A stretch of DNA of 42,244 nt from CADCWK01 sp964244115. Its GTDB lineage: Bacteria; Chloroflexota; Chloroflexia; Thermomicrobiales; UBA6265. The notes beneath the pieces are model-generated. The model did no database searches. It had not been told where the DNA came from and saw only the letters and a program-made list of their open reading frames with translations. Every line of letters begins with the position of its first letter. The first letter of the stretch is position 1. The DNA lies in assembly GCA_964244115.1 (NCBI GenBank), contig CAXTHM010000030.1, forward strand, positions 1 to 42,244, in the 5' to 3' direction. Shown here piece after piece: positions 9,471 through 17,233 of the stretch. Made by a program: the position numbers and the translations under genes.

Positions 9471-9591
9471 CTGGCCCTACCGACCCCCGCACGGCAGCGC
9501 ATCATCCTGCTGCCGCGTGACGACATCGGCCCGCCCCTCGCCCATGCGGTCGTTCAGGGCGGTGGCGCGGCAATGGAGGCGGACGGGACCG

Positions 9592-10431
9592 CTAGATTCC
9601 CATGCTGACGAAGCACTGGTTCTGACAATCGGGATAGAACTCGTTGCAGACTTCGTCATAGGTCTCCTGGCTCCAGCCGTTACAGGCCTTGCAGTCCAGA
9701 GAAGCCCAATCCCAGCACTGACCGGCATTGACGCCGGGCGGGAGCGGTCCAATCAACCGCACCTCGTCGAGCCCGATACTGCCGTCACTCAAGAGACAGC
9801 CGGAGACATCCGAGCAGTCGTCGATGAACAGGCTCGCCTCCCCGAAGGTCGGCGCCAGGTCCTCGTCCTCCTGCCGCCCCGCCACATGCGCCAGCCCGCT
9901 CCCCTCGTAATCGCTCAGGATGTTCACGCCGTACGTCACCGTTCCGGCCGTGGCGTCGTAGCTCGGGCCGAACAGCTCGACGACCAGGATGTCCTCGTCG
10001 CCGTTCTCGTCCGTCGTCACCAGGGCGGCGTTGGGCGGGTTGTCGACCGGGAAGCCGAGCCCGTCCAGGAACTGCTGGGTCGGCGCCTCGCCGAAGATGC
10101 GCTCCGGCCGGTCGGAGAAGTAGACCGTATTGCCCGTGTGCCCGGAGAGGGTCAGCAGGTAGTCCGCCCCCCCACCGGCCGTGACGCTGTCGGCGGTCGG
10201 GGTGCCCGCGGCGGGGTTGGCGGCGAAGGTGCCGGAGGCGGCCGACTGGACGAACAGGAACGTCGCGTCGTCGCTCGTCGGAGCCGGCGTCGCCTCCTGG
10301 GCGCGAGCCGCGCGTGTCGACGTCGCGGCGAGACCGGCGGCGAGGCCGAGCCCGGATGCCTGGAGGGCCGTCCGGCGCGAGAGGCGAGATGAGAGGCGGG
10401 TAGTCAGCGCGTCGATCCGTCGTGATCCCAT
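9592..10431 (-). CDS. Tat-exported protein with Cys-rich tail, paralog 1
   Basis: A 279-residue protein of unrecognised function. The N-terminus has a twin-arginine-type leader (LSRRTALQ followed by a hydrophobic ASGLGLAAGLAA run), ending before AQEATPAP. The central domain (about 55-200) carries GHTGNTVYFSDRPERIFGEA, NPPNAALVTTDENGDEDILV and a YGVNILSDYEG segment; I know similar YFSDRP-containing secreted proteins but no named function. The last 70 residues are Cys-rich (DDCSDVSGC, CWDW, CKACNGW, VCNEFYPDCQNQC), likely disulfide-bonded. AGGAG six bases before the ATG fixes the start. Bases 9814-10396 appear identical to 10716-11298 in the next paralog, whereas the Cys-rich tails differ. It probably lies in one transcript with paralog 2, separated by a strong hairpin. 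Confidence 0.8.
   Translation of the reverse strand: MGSRRIDALTTRLSSRLSRRTALQASGLGLAAGLAATSTRAARAQEATPAPTSDDATFLFVQSAASGTFAANPAAGTPTADSVTAGGGADYLLTLSGHTGNTVYFSDRPERIFGEAPTQQFLDGLGFPVDNPPNAALVTTDENGDEDILVVELFGPSYDATAGTVTYGVNILSDYEGSGLAHVAGRQEDEDLAPTFGEASLFIDDCSDVSGCLLSDGSIGLDEVRLIGPLPPGVNAGQCWDWASLDCKACNGWSQETYDEVCNEFYPDCQNQCFVSMGI
9814..10396. repeat. 583-bp direct duplication, copy 1 (copy 2 at 10716-11298)
   Basis: Line-by-line reading shows no difference between this segment and 10716-11298, offset by 902 bases. The identity begins inside codons for the DDC motif and ends within the leader peptide. Sequence on both sides differs sharply, which points to recent duplication or gene conversion limited to this block. 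Confidence 0.9.
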
Positions 10432-10456
10432 GGGTGACTCCTGTCATGACGACGGT

Positions 10457-10498
10457 CCGATCCGGTGACGCCCGCTTTCGCGGGCGTCACCGGATCGG
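10457..10498 (-). terminator. Perfect 19-bp hairpin with GAAA loop
   Basis: Arms 10457-10475 and 10480-10498 are exactly complementary with a four-base loop that reads GAAA on the minus strand (a GNRA tetraloop). It lies 8 bases after the stop of paralog 2 and before paralog 1. There is no T-run after it, so it could be a terminator, an attenuator or an mRNA-stabilising 3' structure. Confidence 0.7.
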
Positions 10499-10505
10499 TC
10501 GGCTC

Positions 10506-11333
10506 CTACCCCAGGTCGCCGTAGCAGAGGTTGTTGCAGACGTCGGGATAGGCCCCGTTGCAGGCATCGGCATAGTCCTGCTTGCTCCAGCCCTGGCAGG
10601 GGTTGCAACTCAACGAACCCCAGGACCAGCACTGGCCGGTCGGCGTACCGTCCGGGAATGCGCCGACGTAGACGTCGCCCCGGCCCTCGTAGTGGTAGCA
10701 GCCGCTCACGTCCGGGCAGTCGTCGATGAACAGGCTCGCCTCCCCGAAGGTCGGCGCCAGGTCCTCGTCCTCCTGCCGCCCCGCCACATGCGCCAGCCCG
10801 CTCCCCTCGTAATCGCTCAGGATGTTCACGCCGTACGTCACCGTTCCGGCCGTGGCGTCGTAGCTCGGGCCGAACAGCTCGACGACCAGGATGTCCTCGT
10901 CGCCGTTCTCGTCCGTCGTCACCAGGGCGGCGTTGGGCGGGTTGTCGACCGGGAAGCCGAGCCCGTCCAGGAACTGCTGGGTCGGCGCCTCGCCGAAGAT
11001 GCGCTCCGGCCGGTCGGAGAAGTAGACCGTATTGCCCGTGTGCCCGGAGAGGGTCAGCAGGTAGTCCGCCCCCCCACCGGCCGTGACGCTGTCGGCGGTC
11101 GGGGTGCCCGCGGCGGGGTTGGCGGCGAAGGTGCCGGAGGCGGCCGACTGGACGAACAGGAACGTCGCGTCGTCGCTCGTCGGAGCCGGCGTCGCCTCCT
11201 GGGCGCGAGCCGCGCGTGTCGACGTCGCGGCGAGACCGGCGGCGAGGCCGAGCCCGGATGCCTGGAGGGCCGTCCGGCGCGAGAGGCGAGATGAGAGGGA
11301 GCGGGTCATGTCCGCGATGCGGTCGGTGTTCAT
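10506..11333 (-). CDS. Tat-exported protein with Cys-rich tail, paralog 2
   Basis: A 275-residue paralog of the genes at 9592-10431 and 12765-13598. The leader (LSRRTALQ plus hydrophobic run) and the YFSDRP domain match paralog 1 exactly across the duplicated block. The tail is distinct: DDCPDVSGCYHYEGRGDVYV, then CWSWGSLSCNPCQGW and CNGAYPDVCNNLCYGDLG. The spacing of the Cys and Trp residues is kept although the residues between change. The start at 11333 is chosen because GAGG lies six bases upstream; an in-frame ATG at 11345 is a weaker alternative. A 19-bp motif shared with paralog 3 lies about 100 bases upstream. Function is unknown; the protein is probably extracytoplasmic. Confidence 0.8.
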   Translation of the reverse strand: MNTDRIADMTRSLSSRLSRRTALQASGLGLAAGLAATSTRAARAQEATPAPTSDDATFLFVQSAASGTFAANPAAGTPTADSVTAGGGADYLLTLSGHTGNTVYFSDRPERIFGEAPTQQFLDGLGFPVDNPPNAALVTTDENGDEDILVVELFGPSYDATAGTVTYGVNILSDYEGSGLAHVAGRQEDEDLAPTFGEASLFIDDCPDVSGCYHYEGRGDVYVGAFPDGTPTGQCWSWGSLSCNPCQGWSKQDYADACNGAYPDVCNNLCYGDLG

Positions 11334-11432
11334 GGCATACCTCATGGTGAGACGGTCAGGACGACGTTGCCTGGGAATCCGGATGGCGGGCGGGAATGCC
11401 CGACATATTCTTCGGGACGGCGCACGTGACGT

Positions 11433-11451
11433 CCATCCGCAATATTACGGA
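11433..11451 (-). promoter_or_regulatory. Conserved upstream motif, copy A
   Basis: Minus strand TCCGTAATATTGCGGATGG, about 100 bases before the paralog 2 start. It differs at one base from the block upstream of paralog 3, while flanking sequence is unrelated. TAATAT could be a -10 element, but no matching -35 was found. An operator or an alternative sigma-factor site is possible. Confidence 0.5.
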
Positions 11452-11550
11452 GCACATCGGCACACCGGATCGCGGCGCGCGTAGAGGACCGCGCGCCGGA
11501 GGGTGTCCGCAACGGGCTCCACTCCAGGACCGGAGCACGGGGAACCGGCG

Positions 11551-12594
11551 CTAGGGGGCGGGCGTCGCCGCGCCGCTGGCCGCCTCCAGTTGGGCACGAA
11601 GCCCGAGCCCGTCGGCCTCGCTCCAGCTCTCGACGACCTGGCCGCACGCGACCCGGAAGATATTGATGCCGTTCCAGGTCACCTCGGCCCCGGTCGGCTC
11701 GAACCCGAAGATCGGGCCGGTCTGCGTTCCGGTGTTCGACCAGCGGATGGCGACCAGGTCGTCCTGGACGACCGTCTCGGCGACCGTCGATCGCATGTCG
11801 GGGAAGGCGGTGAAGAAGTCGCCGATCCGGCCCTTGAAATCGTCGAGGGAGGTGGTGTCCTGGCCAAGCCCCCAGTGGTGGACGGAATCCGGAGCGGCCA
11901 GTGCGTCATAGAGATCGACATCCCCCAGGTGCCAGACATCCGACCAACGGCTGGCGACATCGGCGACCTCCTGCTCCGTCATCGGTGCGCAGTCGGCGGC
12001 CGGTGTGGCGACGGCGGCCGGTGTGGTCGGGTCGCCCGCGATCGGGTCGGCCGTCCCGGTCAGCCGCGCCCGGAGCCCAAGCCCATCGGCCTCGTTCCAG
12101 CTCTCGGCCACGAGTCCGCACTCGAACCGGAAGAGGTTGATCCCGGTCCAGGTAACCGCAACCCCCGTCGCTTCCTGGTCGAAGAAGGGTTCGACCTGGG
12201 TGCCAGCCGCGGTCCAGCGGATCACGACGTAGTCACCATCGGCGATGACCTCGTCGATCGTTGTCTGGAGATCGGGGAATGCCGTAGCGAAGACCTCGAT
12301 CCGAGCCAGGAAATCCCCCACGCTCGACGTGTCCTCGCCCTGGCCCCAGTGATGGATGAGATCCGGCTGGGCCAGCGTCTCCAGGGCGGCACTGTCCTCG
12401 GTCCCCCAGATCGTTTCCCACTGGCGGGCGATCTCGGCGTTGCGCTCCTCGGTGCCAGCGACGCAGCCAGCCCCGGGCGAGGCCGCGCCGGGCGGCGTCG
12501 CGGCGGGGGTCGCGTCCTGGGCGCGGGCCGGAGCGAGTCCGGCGATGAGACCGAGCAGGAGCAGGCAGGTAACCGCGACAAGGGTACGGCGCAT
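11551..12594 (-). CDS. Secreted protein with two SnoaL/NTF2-like domains
   Basis: A 347-residue exported protein. The signal peptide MRRTLVAVTCLLLLGLIAGL ends at about ARA/QDATPAAT. Two repeats of the SnoaL-like polyketide-cyclase/ester-cyclase fold (NTF2 superfamily) follow, at roughly 50-165 and 195-335. Each has a HHWGQG or HHWGLG motif, FATAFPDLQTTIDE or FFTAFPDMRSTVAE, a VVIRWTAAGT-type strand and a TWTGINLFRFECG or TWNGINIFRVACG strand. Small-molecule cyclisation or hydrolysis and plain ligand binding are both possible; the family does not decide. The ribosome site AAAGG is a little distant. It lies between two Tat-exported paralogs on the same strand, and decayed copies of it lie at 8865-9470, so the cassette has been duplicated and lost repeatedly. 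Confidence 0.85.
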   Translation of the reverse strand: MRRTLVAVTCLLLLGLIAGLAPARAQDATPAATPPGAASPGAGCVAGTEERNAEIARQWETIWGTEDSAALETLAQPDLIHHWGQGEDTSSVGDFLARIEVFATAFPDLQTTIDEVIADGDYVVIRWTAAGTQVEPFFDQEATGVAVTWTGINLFRFECGLVAESWNEADGLGLRARLTGTADPIAGDPTTPAAVATPAADCAPMTEQEVADVASRWSDVWHLGDVDLYDALAAPDSVHHWGLGQDTTSLDDFKGRIGDFFTAFPDMRSTVAETVVQDDLVAIRWSNTGTQTGPIFGFEPTGAEVTWNGINIFRVACGQVVESWSEADGLGLRAQLEAASGAATPAP

Positions 12595-12764
12595 GGATCT
12601 CTAACCTTTCATCTTGTTGTCTGATCGATAGACGGTCGGGAAGATCGGGGTGAGGACGGAGCGCAAGCGGTTCCCATGGCTGGGCGCCTCCGCTCCGGAG
12701 AAGCCACGGCCACGAGCTGGCCCGGAGTCGGACAGCGGCGAACGTCGGCAATGAGGGCGGCAGA

Positions 12765-13598
12765 CTAGAACACATGCCCACCACAGACGGGCTCGGACGT
12801 GCAGTTCCCGTAGCAGGCCGGGAACTGCTCATTGCACTGCTGATCCCAGGCCGGGAACCCGCTGCAGGGCCCACACCCTAACTCGTACCAGGACCAGCAC
12901 ATCCCCCGATCGCCAAGGTTGCCGATCGTGGCGCAGGTGTCCTTGTCATGGCAGGTTGGCGATTCATCCGAGCAATCATCGATGAACAGGCTGGCCTGCC
13001 CGAAGGTCGCCCCCAGGTCTTCGTCCTGCCGGCGAGCGGCGACGAACTCCAGGCCGCCCTCGTAGTCGCTCAGGATATTGACGCCGTAGCTGACCGAACC
13101 GGTCGCCGAGTCGAAGCTGGGCGTGAACAGCTCCACGACGAGGATGTCCTCGTTGCCGTCGGCGTCCCTGGTGACCAGGGCCGCATTGGGCGGGTTGTCG
13201 GCTTGGAAGCCGAGTCCGTCGAGGAACGTCTGCGTCGGCGCCTCGCCGAAGATCCGCTCCGGGCGGTCGGAGAAGTAGACGGTGCTGCCCGTGTGCCCCG
13301 TCAGGGTGAGCAGATAGTCCGCGCCACCGCCGGCGACCGGGGTGCCGTTCGCCGCGGGGGTCCCCGTGGCGGGGTTGGCGGCGAAGGTCCCGGAGGTGGC
13401 CGACTGGACGAACAGGAACGTCGCGTCGTCACTGAGCGGGGCGGGGGTGGCATCCTGGGCAGCGGCCGGACGGAGGGTCCCGAACGGGGTGGCGGCGAGT
13501 CCGGCGGCGAGTCCGAGACCCGAGGCCTGGATGACCGATCGTCGGGACGGACGGGACAAGACGGACCGGGACATGGTGTCGAATCGACGGGTGTCCAT
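12765..13598 (-). CDS. Tat-exported protein with Cys-rich tail, paralog 3
   Basis: A 277-residue member of the same local family as the genes ending at 9592 and 10506, but clearly diverged along its whole length. The leader is PSRRSVIQASGLGLAAGLAA with cleavage before AQDATPAP. The central domain has GHTGSTVYFSDRPERIFGEA, NPPNAALVTRDADGNEDILV and YGVNILSDYEGG. The tail differs again (DDCSDESPTCHDKDTCATIG, CWSWYELGCGPCSGF, CNEQFPACYGNC, VCGGH) and carries more cysteines. AAGGAG four to five bases before the ATG sets the start. It is the first gene of the minus-strand cluster and has its own upstream motif. Function unknown. Confidence 0.8.
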   Translation of the reverse strand: MDTRRFDTMSRSVLSRPSRRSVIQASGLGLAAGLAATPFGTLRPAAAQDATPAPLSDDATFLFVQSATSGTFAANPATGTPAANGTPVAGGGADYLLTLTGHTGSTVYFSDRPERIFGEAPTQTFLDGLGFQADNPPNAALVTRDADGNEDILVVELFTPSFDSATGSVSYGVNILSDYEGGLEFVAARRQDEDLGATFGQASLFIDDCSDESPTCHDKDTCATIGNLGDRGMCWSWYELGCGPCSGFPAWDQQCNEQFPACYGNCTSEPVCGGHVF

Positions 13599-13706
13599 GA
13601 CTCTCCTTGTGCGTTGCGGCTCGGTCCGCTCGACCAGACAGGTCGTTCGGGGATGTCGAACGAGGGTGGCTCCGGTCGTCAGGGTGCCAGATCATCAGCG
13701 TCTCGA

Positions 13707-13725
13707 CCATCCGCAAGATTACGGA
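13707..13725 (-). promoter_or_regulatory. Conserved upstream motif, copy B
   Basis: Minus strand TCCGTAATCTTGCGGATGG, about 110 bases before the paralog 3 start. It matches 18 of 19 bases of the block upstream of paralog 2. It could be a promoter core (TAATCT as -10) or a regulator site. Confidence 0.5.
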
Positions 13726-13915
13726 CCTACCCTGGCCGACCGAGCGCGAGGATGGTCGTCCGGGTGGCGAATCCGTCCGGACGAACCGTCGGGAGCCGGC
13801 CGCCGCGGGTGCGGCGATGCGGGGATGTGCCGTGTGCGGCGCGGCCAGACCTTGTCGAACCGGCGGCCGGCGGCGGCCCAGTGAGCGAGACCGACGGTGG
13901 CCCATCAGGTCACAT

Positions 13916-14003
13916 CTTGTCCGCATGCGCGGGTACCCTGCGAACATTGCGTGTGACTTGATGGGCGGCACGTCACCTTGTCCGCATGCGCGGGTACCCT
14001 GCG
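13916..14003. repeat. 27-bp direct repeat pair with inverted flanks, 61-bp period
   Basis: A 27-bp sequence beginning CTTGTCCGCATGCGCGGGTA is found at 13916-13942 and 13977-14003. A GCCCATCAGGTCACA block at 13899-13914 faces a near-complement at 13952-13966, so the first copy can sit in the loop of a hairpin. It lies just upstream of the DinB-like gene and may affect its expression; no function is known. Confidence 0.75.
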
Positions 14004-14051
14004 CATCGCGGACGGACGCGTTATTGGACGGAGACAGGAAGGAACGTACCG

Positions 14052-14537
14052 ATGATCGATCAGCAGACGGTCCCATTGACGCGCTTCACGGACGGTCTGT
14101 CAGCGGTCCTGCGGGAATGCTTCGAGACCGTCGCCTCCCCGAGCATGTTCCTCGACCCGGGCGACGCCTTCTTCCAGACGCTGGCGACGGTCTCCGCCGA
14201 GGAGGCGTCCCGGCCGGCGGCGAGCGGGATCTCGAACATCGCGGCCGAGGTCAACCACACCGCGTTCTACCTCAACGTCACGCTCCGGTTCCTGCGCGGC
14301 GAGCAGCCAGGCACGGTCGACTGGGCCGGCAGCTGGCAGGTCGGCGCGGTCAATGAGGACCAGTGGACCCGGCTCCAGGACACCCTCCAGATGGCCTACG
14401 ACGCCCTCCAGGTGGCCGTCGCCCAGCCCGCCACCTGGGCGCACCCGCGGGCCCTCACCGGTGGGATCGGGATGGTCGCCCACTGCGCCTACCACCTCGG
14501 CGAGGTCCGCCGGACCCTCGGGGTGATCCGCGGGTAG
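14052..14537 (+). CDS. DinB-like (YfiT/DinB superfamily) protein
   Basis: A 161-residue four-helix-bundle protein of the DinB superfamily, whose members usually bind a divalent metal through three histidines and often act as thiol-dependent S-transferases or stress proteins. The three expected histidines are visible: His69 in EVNHTAFYLN, and His144 and His148 in MVAHCAYHLGEVRR. AGGAAGGAA lies about 7 bases before the ATG at 14052; an upstream in-frame extension would run into the repeat region. The gene is monocistronic and is followed by a strong hairpin before the convergent BON-domain gene. The thiol cofactor and substrate are unknown. Confidence 0.82.
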   Translation: MIDQQTVPLTRFTDGLSAVLRECFETVASPSMFLDPGDAFFQTLATVSAEEASRPAASGISNIAAEVNHTAFYLNVTLRFLRGEQPGTVDWAGSWQVGAVNEDQWTRLQDTLQMAYDALQVAVAQPATWAHPRALTGGIGMVAHCAYHLGEVRRTLGVIRG

Positions 14538-14559
14538 GCGCGCCGCGGCAGCGGCGTCG

Positions 14560-14595
14560 GTCATGGGGACGAAGAGCTCGCGTCGTCCCCATGAC
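14560..14595. terminator. Hairpin between convergent genes
   Basis: GTCATGGGGACGA (14560-14572) and TCGTCCCCATGAC (14583-14595) form a perfect 13-bp stem with a 10-base loop, 22 bases after the DinB-like stop. There is no long T-run. It could serve the DinB-like gene and, read from the other strand, the BON gene. Confidence 0.65.
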
Positions 14596-14718
14596 GATTC
14601 GGGCCGATACCGGACGGATGGCGCCGGACCGCCGGAGGGCTCCGCGATGGCGGTCGGCCGACCCGATGCCATCCGGGTCACGGCTGCCGGCGGGGCCTCG
14701 CGGGAGGCCATCGGCTGG

Positions 14719-15573
14719 TCAGTCGAAATCCTCGCGCTCGGTGATGCCAAGGATCGTCAATTCCTCTCGGACCTCGACCACGGCCGGGACCTCGTTGGCG
14801 ATCGCCTCGGCGTTCTCGGCGTCTTCGAGCGTATCGACCTCGCCCCGCAGGATGACCGTGCCGCCGACGGCGCTGACACGGATGTCGAGGTCGGTCGTGA
14901 CCGCGTCCTCACGCAGCTCGCGGCGGACGATGTCGGCCAGCTCGTCGTCGGTGACGAGGCGGTTGGTGTCATCCTCCGGCTCGTCCGCGTCGGCGCCGAT
15001 CGTGTCGGTCGAGGAGTCGGCGAACCCGCTCAGGACGGTGAAGGCGTCGTTGTCGTCGGCCCGGCCGGTGGGCGGGTCGGTCGGCGGGAAGTAGGTCGCG
15101 CCGTTCTCGACGACGTCGATGACGTTGCTCGTGCCGGGGTCGTCCGCGAAGCTGGCGTCGAGGGAGATCACGTTCTCGCCGTCCTGCTCGCCGTCATAGC
15201 CGCCGGACTCGTCGGAGCCGGCCCGCTCGCCGGCATCGTCGCCGGCGTCGATCCGGACGGAGTCGTCGCCTGCGTTCAGGCGGACGGCGCCGAGATCGCC
15301 GAACCCCTGGGCGGCGCGGTCGTCGTCCGCGAAGGCGTCCTCCGGCCCGACGACCTCGACGTCGAGCCCCTCGTTGATCGTGAGCCCGAGCTCGTCGGCG
15401 TAGCGCTGGGCGAGGTCGACGGCGGCCTGGCGGCTCTCGTCCGACCCGACGATGCCGGTGAGGACGAGTTCGCCGTCGCGGACCTCGGTCGCGACCGCGA
15501 AGTCGAGGGCGGCGTAGTCCCGGTCGAGGTCGGCCAGGTCGTCCCGGGTCTGCTGGTCGCTGCGGTCGGTCAT
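14719..15573 (-). CDS. BON-domain protein, acidic
   Basis: A 284-residue, strongly acidic soluble protein with two BON-type (bacterial OsmY and nodulation) modules. The first is at roughly 20-75 (VATEVRDGELVLTGIVGSDE) and the second at roughly 205-275 (LADIVRRELREDAVTTDLDI, then GTVILRGEVDTLEDAENAEA), joined by an Asp/Glu/Gly-rich linker. BON domains are thought to bind phospholipid surfaces or each other. No signal peptide is present, so a cytoplasmic stress or membrane-associated role is likely. AAGGAG six bases before the ATG fixes the start; longer in-frame extensions lack it. Divergent from the MerR gene, with a 283-base shared control region. Confidence 0.8.
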   Translation of the reverse strand: MTDRSDQQTRDDLADLDRDYAALDFAVATEVRDGELVLTGIVGSDESRQAAVDLAQRYADELGLTINEGLDVEVVGPEDAFADDDRAAQGFGDLGAVRLNAGDDSVRIDAGDDAGERAGSDESGGYDGEQDGENVISLDASFADDPGTSNVIDVVENGATYFPPTDPPTGRADDNDAFTVLSGFADSSTDTIGADADEPEDDTNRLVTDDELADIVRRELREDAVTTDLDIRVSAVGGTVILRGEVDTLEDAENAEAIANEVPAVVEVREELTILGITEREDFD

Positions 15574-15856
15574 CGGGGGCTCCTTCAGGTCGGCATGGCT
15601 GTTCGGGTCACGGTCACGGCTGCTCACCGGGCGTCGCCATCCGGTCACCGCCAGACAGGCGGTCGATCGCTGTTCGCTGCGACATGCTACGCATTTGCGG
15701 TGCCGATCACGATCCGGTGCGCGGTCGAACTGGCTGCATCCCGGCAGGCCGGTGACCGCGCGTTGCGGGAGACATGGCGGATGGCGCACCATGTATCGGT
15801 GAACGGCCTGGCGCCAGCCCAGCGGGGTGCGGGTGCGATCCGGACGGGAGTGGCCC

Positions 15857-16426
15857 ATGGCGACGGGATACGAGGACGAGGGCAACGGGCAGCGCCGCCC
15901 GCGTTCGACTCCATCCGGTTCTGGCGGTGGGGTCGCCGAGGGTGGTGCCGGTCGTGGCGGGGCCCGGACGACTCCGCCGATCGGTCGGGCCAGCCGGCCG
16001 GCGGTCCCGGTCCCGCGGTACCGGTACGAGATCACCGAGCTCGAGGAAGAGACAGGGATCCCGCCGCGGACGATCCGCTACTACATCAGCCGGGGCCTGC
16101 TCGCGCCGGCCTACGGACGGGGGCCCTCCGCCACCTACGACCTCGGGCACCTGCTCCGGCTGCGGCTGATCACGCGGTACAAACAGGAGCGCCGGCCGCT
16201 GGGCGAGATCCGCGAGCGGCTCGGCGAGATGTCCGACGCCGACGTCGAGGCCGCGCTGGGGATGCAGGTCGCCCCGCCGACCGACACCTGGCGGCGGATC
16301 CTGCTGCACCCGGACATCGAGCTCCATGTCCGGGACCAGCCGGCCGGCGCCGACAACGACGCCTTCAACGACGCCGTCGAACTGATCGTCGGGCTGGCCC
16401 AGCCGGTGATCGACCGGCTGGACTGA
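15857..16426 (+). CDS. MerR family transcriptional regulator
   Basis: A 189-residue DNA-binding protein. After a 50-residue disordered Gly/Arg/Pro-rich head comes a MerR winged helix (about 56-125: YEITELEEETGIPPRTIRYY, then YDLGHLLRLRLI and RRPLGEIRERL). The C-terminal part (DTWRRILLHPDIELHVRDQP) is not a metal-binding MerR tail; no cysteine pair is seen, so the signal is probably protein or small molecule. GGGAG six bases upstream fixes the start at 15857. The tail resembles MerR proteins found beside VIT/VWA-domain genes in related bacteria, but no such gene is here. It probably heads an operon with the next two small genes. Confidence 0.85.
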   Translation: MATGYEDEGNGQRRPRSTPSGSGGGVAEGGAGRGGARTTPPIGRASRPAVPVPRYRYEITELEEETGIPPRTIRYYISRGLLAPAYGRGPSATYDLGHLLRLRLITRYKQERRPLGEIRERLGEMSDADVEAALGMQVAPPTDTWRRILLHPDIELHVRDQPAGADNDAFNDAVELIVGLAQPVIDRLD

Positions 16427-16462
16427 CCACGCAGACATGGGCCGACCGGAGACAGGGACGGG

Positions 16463-16849
16463 ATGGGGGCAGGGATGACGCCGGAACAGCGACGCGCGAT
16501 CAGCGACCGGCTCTGGGTGCCGGACAACCCGGACCACAGCGGCTGGGCCGACGTGGACTGGGTCAGCGCCGCCCGGGGCAGCCGCTACCACTACCGGCAC
16601 GGCGCCCCGCTGGCCGAGGCGCGGGCGGCCCAGCCGCCGTTCTACCTCGTCCGGACACGGCTGGAATCGGACGAGCTGATCCCCCACGAGAACGATTACT
16701 ACGTCGCCCGGGAGGCGCTGGCCGACTTCGTCGCGGAGGTCGCGCTGTCCGGCGGCGCCGAGGTGATCTGGCACATCGAGCCGTGCCAGTCGCCGCCAGC
16801 CGACGCCCGGGTCGCCGGCGGCTCGAGCCGGGGCGACGACCATGCCTGA
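16463..16849 (+). CDS. Small conserved-looking hypothetical protein
   Basis: I do not recognise this 128-residue protein. It is rich in Trp/Tyr (DRLWVPDNPDHSGWADVDWV, RGSRYHYRHGAPLAEA, PFYLVRTRLESDELIPHEND), without signal peptide or membrane helix. Codon third positions are strongly G/C, supporting real coding. It lies 36 bases after the MerR gene and overlaps the next gene by 8 bases, indicating co-transcription. An alternative in-frame start is at 16475. Confidence 0.65.
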   Translation: MGAGMTPEQRRAISDRLWVPDNPDHSGWADVDWVSAARGSRYHYRHGAPLAEARAAQPPFYLVRTRLESDELIPHENDYYVAREALADFVAEVALSGGAEVIWHIEPCQSPPADARVAGGSSRGDDHA

Positions 16850-17129
16850 CGGCGGTCAACCGGATCGAACCGCGCCGAATGAGTCGCTGTCGCCGGACTC
16901 GGAGGACGGCGCGAGGGGGACGTCCGGCGCGACGGGACCCCGCTCCCCGGCGCCACGCTGGCAACCCGATGCCTATCGCGGACCGGCCGCCCATCGCCCG
17001 GTCGCGGCCCGGCGGGTGCGGCGGGGGTGCTGGCTGCTGGTCGTCGTCCTGCTGCTGATCTGCTGCGTCCTGTCCGCCTGGCTGACCGACAGCATCCTGG
17101 ACCTGCGGGCGATCACGACCGGCGGCTGA
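16842..17129 (+). CDS. Small single-span membrane protein
   Basis: A 95-residue protein with a Pro/Gly/Ser-rich, probably disordered N-terminal 60 residues, a basic patch (ARRVRRG), and one strong hydrophobic helix (CWLLVVVLLLICCVLSAWLT) near the C-terminus. Its ATG lies inside the end of the preceding gene, an 8-base overlap typical of translational coupling. It is unrecognised; together with the MerR regulator it may form a small envelope-related operon. Confidence 0.6.
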   Translation: MPDGGQPDRTAPNESLSPDSEDGARGTSGATGPRSPAPRWQPDAYRGPAAHRPVAARRVRRGCWLLVVVLLLICCVLSAWLTDSILDLRAITTGG

Positions 17130-17233
17130 GCCGCGGCGGACGGTGCGACGATTGCGCTGGTCATCGGGACAGCGTGGGCAGATGCCGGGACGATCGGCCG
17201 TCCCCGGCCCGAGAGCGAGAAGAGGATCAGCGG

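Larger units (their letters stand above)
8582..9591. other. Approximately 1-kb region without intact genes
   Basis: Contains only two decayed SnoaL-type fragments (annotated separately) and the presumed promoter region of the MauE-thioredoxin gene. About 115 bases upstream of that gene, on the minus strand, CCGTAATCT (8696-8704) matches the core of the motif found before two genes further right. A TTGTGT hexamer lies 17 bases before TAATCT, making a plausible promoter. Confidence 0.5.

Noticed and set aside
13916..14003. Start of a CRISPR array
   Set aside because: Only two copies, with inverted flanks and no third repeat or cas gene nearby.
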